Shown piece by piece: positions 46,629 through 55,687 of a stretch of 64,000 bases of DNA. Origin of the DNA: CADCVT01 sp036389155 (GTDB lineage Bacteria > Actinomycetota > Thermoleophilia > Solirubrobacterales > Solirubrobacteraceae); NCBI GenBank assembly GCA_036389155.1, contig DASVQN010000053.1, forward strand, positions 119,071 to 183,070, given 5' to 3'. Under the pieces are notes generated by a model. It was not told the DNA's origin, did not search any database, and saw only the letters and a program-made list of their open reading frames with translations. The stretch's first letter is position 1, and each line of letters opens with the position of its first letter. Made by a program: the position numbers and the translations under genes.

Positions 46629-49600
46629 CTAGAGCCTGCGCCCCGTCAGCGTGACCTTCTCCGACGTCGTGCCGGACTTCGCCACGACCGTCGCCCTGTA
46701 GTCCCCCCGGCGGAACGCCCGCCTGTCGCGGACCGTGAAGCGGCGGATGCTCGTCCCCGCGCGGGCGAACCGCTTGCGGGCGATCACCTTGCGGCCGCGA
46801 CGGATCGTGATCGTGACCGACCCGCCCGGGGCGTTGAGGCGCGTCGACACCCGCAGCGGCTTGCGCGTGCGCCCGCCGAACACGGGCCGCGTCAGCCGCG
46901 CCAGCCGGATCAGCTTGCACCGCCGCGACGCGTGGAAGCCGGGGCGGACGCGGAACCTGCCGCGCGACTTCAGCAGTGCGATCCGCCGCGCGTCGCTCGC
47001 CCCGCCGGAGCGCATGATGAAGCGCGCGAAGTAGTAGCCGTTGCCGGCCTTCTTCCCGCGCCGCCAGATGAGCCCGCGCGTGCGCATCGGGAAGTGCGCG
47101 ACACGCCGCTCGGTAAGCACCTTGCGGCCCGTCGACTCGCGGAAGACGTCGATCGTGAACGGCGCCTTGACCTGGCGCGCCACGAAGAACCGCAGCCCCG
47201 ACTTCACCTGCCGCACGCGCACGCTCTTGAAGCCGCGCAGCGACGAGCACGAGGTCGGCGGCGGCGGCCCCGGCACGGGCTGGACGTTCGGCGGCGGCGG
47301 CGCCTTGTCGGCCCCGCAGCGCTTGGACTCCTCCGTGAACCGGTAGGTGTACGCACCGCGCCCGAACGTGGCGACGAACAGCAGGTCCGGGTCGCCGGGC
47401 TTGAAGCGCAGCGAGCTCACCGGCACGTTCGGCAGGCCGCGCCCGAGCCGCGAGAACGACCCGCCGGTGGTGTCGCAGCTGATGAAGACGCCGAGGTCGG
47501 TGCCAACGATGAGCTGGCCGTCGTGCAGCGCGCTCCAATCGGCCGGCACGTCCGGCAGGTTCCCGGACACGTCGGTGAACGTCTCGCCCGCGTCGGTCGA
47601 CTTGAACACGTGTCCGGTGCCGACGCCGCTGACGTCCTCGCTCACCGAGCCCGGCGCGGCCCAGCGGCGCGCGTAGCCCGCGAGCGTCACGTAGATCGTG
47701 CGCGTGTCCGACGGGTCCATCCGGACCGACGTGATGAGCCGCCGCGGCAGCCCGGCCGCCTTCGCGACGTGCCAGCCGTCGCCGGTGCCCGCCTTCGCCG
47801 GCTTGCTCCCGCCGACGTTCGTCGCGATCCCGTTGCCGAACGGCGTGCCCTGGGTGATCGTGTCGCAGTACCCGCAGAACCCGACGTACGTCGCCGGCGC
47901 CTTCTCGCTGCCCGCGACGCGCTGCTCGAACGTGATCTTGGCGTCGACCGTGCCCGACGCGTTGAAGTTCACGACGCGCACGACGTAGTCGCCCGCCGGC
48001 GGGTTCGGCACGGCGGCCTGCTCGAAGTCCGTCGCGCCGCTGCCACCGAGCTCCTCCGGCGTGCCCTCGGTCGAGGACGCGACCTCCGTGAGCGAGCCGT
48101 CGGACTCCTTGCGGTAGACGTACAGGTCCCAGTCGTTGTCCTTCGACGCCCACTGGATGCGCACGCGCATGAACGCGTTGCCCGCGTCCGGCCCCAGCTT
48201 GACCGGATGGTCCTCGTAGGTCCCCGGCGGGAACGTGCCCGGCGTCAGCTCCTGGCCGCCGGGAGCGGTCGTCGCCCCGGCGGTGTACGCCTCGTCGGGC
48301 GTGTGCGGGCCGAGCGGTGCGTTGGGCGGCGCGGGGAACGACCGGGTGTCGACGGCCGAGAAGACGTTGTCGGAGTCCTCGTCGTCGCTGCTCGCGTCCG
48401 CGTCCGGGTCGCCCGGGTGCTTGCGCGTCCCCAGGTCGTAGACCTTCGTCCACGTGTCGGACTCGGTCTCGCTGCCCGCCGTCGTCTCCTCGACGTCGCG
48501 GCCGCCCATCACGAGGCGCTTGGGGTCGTTCGGATCCATCTCGATCGGTGTCGAGAACGGCGCCGACGTGATGTTCGTCGGGGTGATGTCCTCCCAGTTC
48601 TTGCCGCCGTCGGTCGTCTTGTTGACGACGCCGTACGTGTACTCCTCGTACGCGTGGTCCGGGTTGTCGGGCTCGACGGCGCTGAAGAACCCGTCGCCGC
48701 CGAACACGGTGTACGTCCGGCCGTCGGGGTCGATCTTCGTCTCGCCATTGTCCTGCAGGCCCATGTAGACGGTGCCGTCGCGCGCGATCGCGAGGTCGTA
48801 GGGCTGGAGCGTGTTCATGCCGGCGCTGGACCCGTGCGTCCAGTTGTCGTTGCTCAGGTCGTCGGTCGGGCCGAGCTTCTGGCTGTAGTGGCCGCCGTCG
48901 TTGGCCACGTGGAGCGTCACGCCGCCGCTGCCGTCGGGGATCCACAGCGCGCCGTGCTGGTCGGGGTGCGTCGTGTGCTCCGGCACGCCCGCGGGCTGCG
49001 TCGGGCACACGGGGAGCAGGTTGAGGACGATCAGGATGCCGCAGGTGTTGCCGGCGTAGTAGCGGCCGACCACCTTGGCGTGCATCGGGGACGTGCCGTC
49101 GAGCGGGTTGTCGACGGCCGGGTCGTCGGCCCAGACCTCCTCGAGGCCGAACGCGAGGCGCGTCGGGACGCCGCTTGCGTCCGCGCGCGTCGGGTCGGGC
49201 TCGACCCAGAGGTTGTACCAGGACTGCACGCCCGGGCAATAGAGGACGATCGGGGCCTGGCAGGCGACGGTCAGCGCCGACTCGCGCGTCGGATCGTTGC
49301 TGAGCGAGTTCGCCCCCTCGAGCTCGCGCCACTCGTTCGTGCCCTCCGACTTGCCGAAGTCCGGCGAGACCCAGACGCCGTTGAGGTACGTCGGGTTCGG
49401 GATGCCCTGCTCGCTGACGTCCAGGCCGCCGGCGCCGCCGTTGAACTTCACGGCGTCCTGGATGATCGCGTAGACGAACTCGTGGTCCTGGTCGGGGCCC
49501 TTCGCGACCCCGAGCTCGATGCGCCCGAGCTGGTCCTTGTTCAGCGTGTCCCCCGCGAGCGGCGCGTTGTTGCCCGGGTCCTCGATGTGGACGTTCTCGA

Positions 49601-50849
49601 ACGTGTCCGGGGCGCCGGTGTCGGAGCGGTAGAGGCCGTTGTTCGGGGCCTGCACCGTCCCGTCCTTGTTCTCGTACGTGCCGCGCCGCCAGCCAGCGGC
49701 CGCGAGGACCGCGCCGGGCTTGCCCGTCGTGTCGTCGGTCGCGTCGTTGTCGGGGTACTGGACGACGACGTCCGTGACCATGTTGGCCAGGTAGCAGCCC
49801 TTGACGGAGGGCAGCTTGCCCGTGCAGTCCGGCTGGCCCGCGGCGACGCCCTCGCCGGTCGGGAGGTTGACGTTGGCGAAGTCGCGGCCGGCGTTGGTGC
49901 TGCGGAAGAGGCCGCCGCCCGTGGCGGCGTAGACGACCGACGCGTTCGTCGGGTCGACCGCGAGCTTGAAGCCGACGAGGCCGTCGGGAATCCCGCCCGC
50001 CCGGTTCCACGTGGCGCCCATGTCCGTCGTCCAGTACGCGCCGATCCCGGTGTAGGCGCTGCCGGCGAACGCGCCGTCGCCGGTCAGGACGATCAGCGTC
50101 CCGCCGCCGGCCGAGGTCCAGGCGATGCCCGCGGTCGTCTGCGTCGGCAGGTTCTCGCCGATGGAGGTCCAGTTCTCGCCGTTGTCGGTCGACGTCCAGA
50201 CGCCGCCGTTCGAGCCGACGGCGAAGAGGCGGCCGGTCGCGGGGTCGACCGCGTAGGCGGTCAGCCGGCCCGCGACGTTGCCCAGGCCGAGCTGGGTCGA
50301 CTCGTCGCTGACGTCGTACTCGGTGCGGCCCGTCTCGAGCGGCGCCCGGCCGTACGGCTTCCAGTCGCCGCCGGTCTGCGGGAGGTCCGCCGCAGCGCGC
50401 AGCGCGGCGCGGTAGGCGCCCGGCTTCAGCATCGTGCCGGGGGCGACGGACCGCGACGCGATCGACGAGTTCATCTTCGCGAGGTCGGCGAAGGGCTCGG
50501 GCAGGCCGGGCCGCTCGCCGCACGGCGGCTCCTGCGGCTTCGGGCCGGCGTAGAGGGCCGCGGCCTCGCCGCCGCCACCGATCTCCCCGCGCCGCTTGCC
50601 CTCGCACTCCTCCCGCTCGCGCTCCTCGCGCTCCTCCCGCTCGCGCTCCTCGCGCTCCTCGCGGCCGCGCTCCTCGCGCTCGCGCTCCTCCGACTCGCCC
50701 TTCTCACCGTCCTTGCACTCGCGCGCGGCTGCCTGCTCGCCGCGGCCGCGATCGTCGTCGCCGGTGAGACGCAGGGTGCCCGCGCCGGCGGCAGCGGCGA
50801 GGGCGATCAGGAGGAGGGAGAGGAGGGAGATCCGCGCGAGTCGTGACAC
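46629..50849 (-). CDS. Large secreted Asp-box (BNR/sortilin-like) beta-propeller protein
   Basis: A 1406-residue exported protein. Signal peptide about 1-25 (RISLLSLLLIALAAAAGAG). Residues about 50-85 are an almost pure Glu/Arg repeat, likely a rigid charged helix. Many Asp-box repeats (S-x-D-x-G-x-x-W) follow, for example STDNGENWTSIG, TTDMGATWNRAG, TTDGGKNWEDI and STDAGETFTDVSG, indicating two beta-propellers as in VPS10/sortilin-type or sialidase-like BNR proteins. A beta-sandwich (NDWDLYVYRKE to DYVVRVVNFNASG) interrupts them near residue 900, and the last 300 residues are basic strand-rich domains. No sialidase Arg triad is evident. Stand-alone; possibly a surface or polymer-binding protein. 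Confidence 0.85.
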   Translation of the reverse strand: MSRLARISLLSLLLIALAAAAGAGTLRLTGDDDRGRGEQAAARECKDGEKGESEEREREERGREEREEREREEREEREREECEGKRRGEIGGGGEAAALYAGPKPQEPPCGERPGLPEPFADLAKMNSSIASRSVAPGTMLKPGAYRAALRAAADLPQTGGDWKPYGRAPLETGRTEYDVSDESTQLGLGNVAGRLTAYAVDPATGRLFAVGSNGGVWTSTDNGENWTSIGENLPTQTTAGIAWTSAGGGTLIVLTGDGAFAGSAYTGIGAYWTTDMGATWNRAGGIPDGLVGFKLAVDPTNASVVYAATGGGLFRSTNAGRDFANVNLPTGEGVAAGQPDCTGKLPSVKGCYLANMVTDVVVQYPDNDATDDTTGKPGAVLAAAGWRRGTYENKDGTVQAPNNGLYRSDTGAPDTFENVHIEDPGNNAPLAGDTLNKDQLGRIELGVAKGPDQDHEFVYAIIQDAVKFNGGAGGLDVSEQGIPNPTYLNGVWVSPDFGKSEGTNEWRELEGANSLSNDPTRESALTVACQAPIVLYCPGVQSWYNLWVEPDPTRADASGVPTRLAFGLEEVWADDPAVDNPLDGTSPMHAKVVGRYYAGNTCGILIVLNLLPVCPTQPAGVPEHTTHPDQHGALWIPDGSGGVTLHVANDGGHYSQKLGPTDDLSNDNWTHGSSAGMNTLQPYDLAIARDGTVYMGLQDNGETKIDPDGRTYTVFGGDGFFSAVEPDNPDHAYEEYTYGVVNKTTDGGKNWEDITPTNITSAPFSTPIEMDPNDPKRLVMGGRDVEETTAGSETESDTWTKVYDLGTRKHPGDPDADASSDDEDSDNVFSAVDTRSFPAPPNAPLGPHTPDEAYTAGATTAPGGQELTPGTFPPGTYEDHPVKLGPDAGNAFMRVRIQWASKDNDWDLYVYRKESDGSLTEVASSTEGTPEELGGSGATDFEQAAVPNPPAGDYVVRVVNFNASGTVDAKITFEQRVAGSEKAPATYVGFCGYCDTITQGTPFGNGIATNVGGSKPAKAGTGDGWHVAKAAGLPRRLITSVRMDPSDTRTIYVTLAGYARRWAAPGSVSEDVSGVGTGHVFKSTDAGETFTDVSGNLPDVPADWSALHDGQLIVGTDLGVFISCDTTGGSFSRLGRGLPNVPVSSLRFKPGDPDLLFVATFGRGAYTYRFTEESKRCGADKAPPPPNVQPVPGPPPPTSCSSLRGFKSVRVRQVKSGLRFFVARQVKAPFTIDVFRESTGRKVLTERRVAHFPMRTRGLIWRRGKKAGNGYYFARFIMRSGGASDARRIALLKSRGRFRVRPGFHASRRCKLIRLARLTRPVFGGRTRKPLRVSTRLNAPGGSVTITIRRGRKVIARKRFARAGTSIRRFTVRDRRAFRRGDYRATVVAKSGTTSEKVTLTGRRL
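50594..50704. repeat. Glu/Arg codon repeat tract
   Basis: Imperfect tandem GAGCGCGAGGAG-type units (minus strand) encode the Glu/Arg-rich segment of the large secreted protein. Such tracts change length easily by slippage or recombination. Confidence 0.75.
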
Positions 50850-50889
50850 GCGCTGAAGAGTGGCACCGCAATCCGGACGATGCGTCGGT

Positions 50890-51687
50890 CTAGGGCTTGA
50901 CGGCGATCCGGCCGGTCCCCGCGCGCACGAGGAGCAGCCGCTCGCCGGTCTCGGCCAGCCACTCGTCGACCGCCTCCCGCGCGCCCTTCCACCAGCCGTA
51001 GTCGTCGAGGATCAGCACCCCGCCGCGCGCCAGGCGCGGGTAGAGGTGCTCGAGCTCGTGCCGCGTCGACGCGTACCAGTCCGTGTCGAGCCGCAGGATC
51101 GCGATCCGCTCCGGGGCCTGGGCCGGGACCGTCTCCTCGACCATTCCCTTCACGAAGTGGACGCGCTCGGCGGGGTAGGGGACCTGCGCGAAGCCCTCGC
51201 GCACGTCCTCGAGCGACGCGACGGCCCACGTCTTGCTGTCGCGAGGGAGCGTCTCGAGCAGCTCGGCGGCGGGCCGGCCGTCGTGGCGGACGTCGCGCTC
51301 GCCGGCCGGCGGCATTCCCTCGTAGGTGTCGAAGAGGTGCAGGTCGCGCGCCGTGTCGCCGGCGGCGAGCAGCGTCCGGGCGATCGCCTGCATCGAGCCC
51401 CCGCGCCAGACGCCGCACTCGACGACGTCGCCGGGGATGCGATGCCGCGCGACGTAGCGCGTTGCCGCGATGAGCGCGAAGAGCTTGTCCGCGCTGGTCA
51501 TCGTGAACGGGCGGACGGCGCGGATGATCGCCTTCGCCTCGTCGTCGAAGTCCTGCGGGAAGTCGTCGGCGGGCCTCGCCGGCTTCGGCCTGCGCGGCGG
51601 CTTGCGCGCCGGCGCCGGGACATGCCGCGTGAGCTGGTAGCCCGTCAGCCGCCGGAGCGTTCGATTGATGCGATCAGCTGTTCCCAC
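50890..51687 (-). CDS. TylF/macrocin-O-methyltransferase family protein
   Basis: A 265-residue SAM-dependent methyltransferase of the TylF/MycF type, which act on sugar hydroxyls. Motif I DVVECGVWRGGSMQAIARTL, then LHLFDTYEGMPPAGERD, catalytic metal-site stretch LRLDTDWYASTRHELEHLYP and GVLILDDYGWWKGAREAVDE. The N-terminal 50 residues are basic and Pro-rich. GTG 51687 lies inside the end of the GT4 gene (43-base overlap), so the two are co-translated and likely act on the same glycan. Confidence 0.85.
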   Translation of the reverse strand: MGTADRINRTLRRLTGYQLTRHVPAPARKPPRRPKPARPADDFPQDFDDEAKAIIRAVRPFTMTSADKLFALIAATRYVARHRIPGDVVECGVWRGGSMQAIARTLLAAGDTARDLHLFDTYEGMPPAGERDVRHDGRPAAELLETLPRDSKTWAVASLEDVREGFAQVPYPAERVHFVKGMVEETVPAQAPERIAILRLDTDWYASTRHELEHLYPRLARGGVLILDDYGWWKGAREAVDEWLAETGERLLLVRAGTGRIAVKP

Positions 51688-53726
51688 TGCGCTCCGATGA
51701 CCTCGATGTCGTAGCTGCGCGCCTTCTCGAGCGCCGCGGCACCGTACCGGCGGCGCTTCGGCTCGTCCTCGATCAGCTCGAGCATCGCCTCGCCCAGCGC
51801 CGCCACGTCGCCCTCGGGGACGAGGGTCCCGTCGACGCCGTCGTCGATCATCTCCCGCGGCCCGGTCGGGCAGTCGAAGGCGACCACCGGCAGCCCCTTG
51901 CTCATCGCCTCGATGATGACCATCGGCAGGCCCTCGAAGCGGGAGCTGAGGACGAAGAGCGACGCGCGCGCCATCTCCTCGCCCAGCCGCTCCGTGCGCC
52001 CCATGAGCAGGACCTCGTTGTAGAGCTCGTGCTCGAAGATCAGCCGGCGCAGCGCGTGGTAGCGATACGGGCGGGCGTGGCCGTAGATGCGCAGCCGCCA
52101 GTCGGGGCGACGGTGGGCGACGGGCGCGAACGCGGGCACGAGCAGGTCGAAGCCCTTCTGCGGCACGAGCCGCCCCGCGGCGATCACCGTGGGGGTCTGG
52201 AGCGACGACGTGCCGCCGGGCAGCGGCGGCAGCGCGTTGCGGATCCGCGCCAGGCGCGTGGTCGCGCCGTGCATCGCGTCGCGGTACTCGCGCAGGTCGT
52301 CGTCGGTCAGGACGGCGAGCGCGTCGAGCCCGGGATACGCCTCGCGCTTCTGCTCGGCGACCGCCTCGCCGTAGCCCCCGAAGTGCATGTGCTCCTGGGC
52401 GACGACCCCGACGCTCGTCGGCGCGAGCCGCGCCGCCGCGATGTTCAGCGCCGACCGCGTGGTGATGACGGTCCCCGAGCGCCAGGAGCGCAGCGCGCGG
52501 GCCAGGCGCCGGTCCGTCTCCAGCGTGGCCATCTGCGAGAACCACTCGTCGGGGTGGACGAGGACGCTGGACGGCGCCGCGGCCGCGGCCCGCTGGTCGT
52601 GGAGGACCGTGACCTTCACGCCGTCGGGAAACGGGATGAGCGGGACGTCGCGGCGCCTGACGACGCTCACGACCTCCACCTCGCGCGTCCTGGCGAGGTG
52701 CCCCGCGAGGTTGAGCGCGGTCCGGATGGTGCCGCCGAGCCCGAACGCGTGGCCGAGGACGATGCGGACCGGGCCGGGCCGCGGCGAACCGCGACCGGGG
52801 CGCCCGCGGCGCAGGAGCCGGCGCAGGCGCCGGGCGGCGATCCGCTGGGCGAGGCTGGGCGAAGGGTCGTCGGCGGGCGGGACGGGCCCGCCGTCGGCGG
52901 AGGGGTCGCTTCGGGCGTCGTCGTCGTGCTCGCCGGAGCCGCCGCCTGTCGAGTCTTCCCCCTCATCCCCGTCGTCGAGCGGCCTCGACCGGATCGAGAG
53001 GTTGTTCGACGACGTGTAGTACGGCCGGACCCGCCGCCCCGCGATCTCCTCGGCCGGGAAGACGAAGACGTCGTGCTTGTTCGCGATCCCGTCGAGGTGC
53101 GCACCGAGCCGCAGTCGCGAGCGGTCCGCGGCCTCGAGGAAGAGGTCCCAGATCTCGGTCTCCTCGAGGTCGCCTGCGAGCCGGGCCAGCGCGACCGACG
53201 TCCCGTCGCCGGCGACCTCGGCTCCGGTCGCCCGCGAGACCGCGACGATCCGCCCCTCCCCGCGCGTGGCGACGGTCACGGCCCCGCCCCCGACCGTGAC
53301 GCGCTCGACCTCCGCGTGCGGCGCCAACGGCCGCGTCCGCAGCTCGATCGACAGGTTCCCCTTCGCCGTCGCGTACGGGCGCCACCGGTACACGGCCTCG
53401 GCGCCGCGCGCCTTGGCCACCTCGTCCTCCGGCGGCAGCTCGTCCTCCGGCGGCGCGACCAGGCGCTCCTCCTCGCCGTCGTCGCCGACCGCCGACAGGT
53501 CCCACGTGCTCGCCGCCGGCGGCAGCGCGGTCACGTCCAGCGTCGCCTCGAACTCCGGATCCTCGCCCGCCCGCACGGACGGGACCTCGATCACCGTGCC
53601 CGATCCGCGGTGGCGCGCCACCACGCGCCGCCGGCCCGGTGCCAGCCTCCCCTCCAGCCGCAGTCGCCCGCCCGCGACGACCTCGACGCGGGTGACGGCG
53701 GAGTGGGAAGCCACGCGGGAGCGCAC
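51645..53726 (-). CDS. GT4 glycosyltransferase with duplicated N-terminal beta domain
   Basis: A 693-residue protein. Residues about 1-110 and 110-235 look like two related beta-sandwich modules, each ending in a similar strand (ATAKGNLSIELRTR and YTSSNNLSIRSRP). An acidic Gly/Ser/Asp linker (about 240-290) leads to a GT-B glycosyltransferase (about 305-690): VLGHAFGLGGTIRTALNLAG, VIAAGRLVPQKGFDLLVPAF, and the GT4 EX7E motif in EGLPMVIIEAMSKGLPVV. Similar layouts occur in poly(glycerol-phosphate) or capsule glycosyltransferases. The start is GTG 53726; a GTG at 53714 is the alternative. It precedes the methyltransferase. Confidence 0.85.
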   Translation of the reverse strand: MRSRVASHSAVTRVEVVAGGRLRLEGRLAPGRRRVVARHRGSGTVIEVPSVRAGEDPEFEATLDVTALPPAASTWDLSAVGDDGEEERLVAPPEDELPPEDEVAKARGAEAVYRWRPYATAKGNLSIELRTRPLAPHAEVERVTVGGGAVTVATRGEGRIVAVSRATGAEVAGDGTSVALARLAGDLEETEIWDLFLEAADRSRLRLGAHLDGIANKHDVFVFPAEEIAGRRVRPYYTSSNNLSIRSRPLDDGDEGEDSTGGGSGEHDDDARSDPSADGGPVPPADDPSPSLAQRIAARRLRRLLRRGRPGRGSPRPGPVRIVLGHAFGLGGTIRTALNLAGHLARTREVEVVSVVRRRDVPLIPFPDGVKVTVLHDQRAAAAAPSSVLVHPDEWFSQMATLETDRRLARALRSWRSGTVITTRSALNIAAARLAPTSVGVVAQEHMHFGGYGEAVAEQKREAYPGLDALAVLTDDDLREYRDAMHGATTRLARIRNALPPLPGGTSSLQTPTVIAAGRLVPQKGFDLLVPAFAPVAHRRPDWRLRIYGHARPYRYHALRRLIFEHELYNEVLLMGRTERLGEEMARASLFVLSSRFEGLPMVIIEAMSKGLPVVAFDCPTGPREMIDDGVDGTLVPEGDVAALGEAMLELIEDEPKRRRYGAAALEKARSYDIEVIGAQWEQLIASIERSGG

Positions 53727-53778
53727 CGGTCAGAGCCTGTCGGGTTTGGACTCTCCCCGTCGTGATAGGACACGGCCC

Positions 53779-54144
53779 ATGATCCCCGCCACCCGCCTGT
53801 GCACGCTTCTCGCCGCCGCGGCGCTCGCCGGCTGCGGCTCGGACGACGGCGGCGGCAGCGGCGGTGGCTCCAAGCCCGGCCAGTCGCCGCAGCAGGTCGT
53901 GGCCGCGGGCGATCCCGCCAAGGGCAAGGAGGTCTTCGGCGACAACTGCGCCGCCTGCCACGGCTCGGACGGCGGCGGCGGAACCGGGCCCCGGCTCCAG
54001 GGTCAGCAGGCGTACACCAACCCCGACGTCGTCGTCCGCCAGGTCCGCGAGGGCGGCGGCGGGATGCCCGCGTTCGGCGACCAGCTGTCCGCCCAGGAGC
54101 TGTCGGACGTCACCTCCTACGTCACCAAGGACCTGGCCCGCTAG
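53779..54144 (+). CDS. Lipoprotein cytochrome c
   Basis: A 121-residue lipoprotein. Lipobox LAGC (Cys about residue 19) after a short signal peptide, a Gly/Ser linker, then a monohaem class I cytochrome c: FGDNCAACHGSDGGGGTGPR (CxxCH haem site), and the distal Met in GGGGMPAFGDQLSAQELSDV. It would sit on the outer face of the membrane as an electron carrier. It diverges from the GT4 gene across 52 bases. No oxidase or reductase genes lie near it. Confidence 0.92.
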   Translation: MIPATRLCTLLAAAALAGCGSDDGGGSGGGSKPGQSPQQVVAAGDPAKGKEVFGDNCAACHGSDGGGGTGPRLQGQQAYTNPDVVVRQVREGGGGMPAFGDQLSAQELSDVTSYVTKDLAR

Positions 54145-54184
54145 GCGGGCGCCGCTCGCCTCGGGCGGCGGCCACTGCGACGGG

Positions 54185-54190
54185 TATCCT
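54185..54190 (+). promoter_or_regulatory. -10 box for leaderless DUF151 gene
   Basis: TATCCT lies 7 bases before GTG 54198. The same hexamer precedes rpmH and the HNH gene. Confidence 0.5.
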
Positions 54191-54197
54191 CCGTCCC

Positions 54198-54698
54198 GTG
54201 CAGGAGATGGTCATCTACGGCGTGTCGTTCGACATGGTCGGGAAGCAGCCGATCGTGCTTCTCAAGACCGTCGACTCCAACAAGTTCCTCCCCATCTGGA
54301 TCGGCCACCCCGAGGCGGCCGCGATCCTCATGAAGCTCCAGGGAGCCAGTACGCCGCGCCCCATGACGCACGACCTCATGTGCGACATGCTGGGCGAGCT
54401 GGAGGTGAAGTGCACCCAGGTCTCCGTGACCGAGCTGCGCGAGAACACCTTCTTCGCGACCATCACCCTGCAGATCGACGGCAAGGAGATGGAGATCGAC
54501 TCGCGGCCGTCCGACGCGCTGGCGCTCGCCGTCCGCTCCGGCGCGCCGATCTTCGCGGCCGAGGACGTGATCGCCGAGTCGGCGATCGAGTTCGAGCACG
54601 ACGTCGAGGACACCGAGCAGGTCGTCGAGAAGTTCAAGGACTTCCTCGACCGCGTCACCCCCGAGGACTTCCTCGGCGGCGAGGGCGGCTCCAGCTAG
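54198..54698 (+). CDS. Bifunctional nuclease family protein (DUF151)
   Basis: A 166-residue DUF151 protein. The core matches the family: LLKTVDSNKFLPIWIGHPEA then AAILMKLQG, and the C-terminal IDSRPSDALALAVRSGAPIF with EDVI. Plant and bacterial members have been reported to have RNase/DNase activity; the physiological role in bacteria is not settled. An acidic C-terminal helix (VEDTEQVVEKFKDFLDRV) follows. GTG 54198 or ATG 54207; the former is preferred because of the -10 box spacing. Confidence 0.92.
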   Translation: MQEMVIYGVSFDMVGKQPIVLLKTVDSNKFLPIWIGHPEAAAILMKLQGASTPRPMTHDLMCDMLGELEVKCTQVSVTELRENTFFATITLQIDGKEMEIDSRPSDALALAVRSGAPIFAAEDVIAESAIEFEHDVEDTEQVVEKFKDFLDRVTPEDFLGGEGGSS

Positions 54699-54727
54699 CA
54701 CCCGCGCCCGCTACCGTGCGGCGCGCG

Positions 54728-55687
54728 ATGAACACTAAAAGGGCCTTCCGCGCGGTCCTCGCGCTCCTCCTGCTCGCGCTCCCGGCCGGCGCCGCCGCGC
54801 AGTCGAGCTCGACCCTGCGCGCGCTCGCCCGCGCGGGCACGTCGCTCCCGCCCACGACGGACGGCGACCGCTACGTGCTGCTGGGCAACCGCGACGACGT
54901 GTCGCTGGTCGTGCACGACACGGTCACCGGCCGGACGCGCACGCTGCCCAAGCCCGCCGGCTGCGGCTGGTCGGAGGCCCCGCGGGCCGCGTTCGCGGGC
55001 GCGGTGGTCATGCAGTGCCCCACGGGCGTCAGCCCGCTGAGCTTCGTGCTGCTGAATCTCCGCACGGGCGCCGTGCGACGCCTGCCCAGCGCGTTATCCT
55101 ACACCGGCGTGGGCCGGTCGTGGCTTGCCGGGTTCGACGGGCAGGGCGACCTCTTCGTGCATCGCCGCCGCGACGAGATGCGCCGGTCGACGGGCCTGCG
55201 CGACCTCGACCACGCCCGGCTGCGCCCGGTCTGCCGGCGCCTGCGCCAGGCCGGCGCGGGGCGGCCGGAGAGCGCGAGCCTCGCCTACGACCGCGACCGT
55301 TACGTCGTCACGAGCGACGCCGGCCTGCAGCTGCGCCCGTGCGCGCGGCGCAGGAAGGCCGTGCGGCTCGAGCGCGGCAGGTTCGCCGGCTTCGAGCTGC
55401 CGGACGCGCTGGCGCTCTCGTCCGGCTTCGTGACGTGGACGTCGCTGCGCGACGGCGCCACGACGCTCGGCTACGACGTGCGCACGCGGCGCCGCTGGGC
55501 GTGGCCGACCGGCCCCGAGGATGTCGCGTTGCACACCCGGAACGCCCTCCTGGTCCGGCGCGTGGCGACGGTGTTCGAGCTGTGCGGGAGCGTGGGGTGC
55601 CCGACCGCCACCTGGACGGCGCAGCTCGCGACGATCTCCCGCAAGGCGTCCAAGCCCAAGCCCAAGAAGCGCAAGCGCCGCAGCTAG
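54728..55687 (+). CDS. Secreted protein of unknown function
   Basis: A 319-residue exported protein: signal peptide about 1-24 (AFRAVLALLLLALPAGAAAQ), then repeated short beta-strand units typical of a propeller-like fold (YVLLGNRDDVSLVVHDTVTG, FVTWTSLRDGATTLGYDVRT), several Cys that could pair, and a very basic Lys/Pro tail (KPKPKKRKRRS). I recognise no family. ATG 54728 gives the signal peptide. Its TAG shares the CTAG palindrome with the convergent ligase gene. Confidence 0.75.
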   Translation: MNTKRAFRAVLALLLLALPAGAAAQSSSTLRALARAGTSLPPTTDGDRYVLLGNRDDVSLVVHDTVTGRTRTLPKPAGCGWSEAPRAAFAGAVVMQCPTGVSPLSFVLLNLRTGAVRRLPSALSYTGVGRSWLAGFDGQGDLFVHRRRDEMRRSTGLRDLDHARLRPVCRRLRQAGAGRPESASLAYDRDRYVVTSDAGLQLRPCARRRKAVRLERGRFAGFELPDALALSSGFVTWTSLRDGATTLGYDVRTRRRWAWPTGPEDVALHTRNALLVRRVATVFELCGSVGCPTATWTAQLATISRKASKPKPKKRKRRS

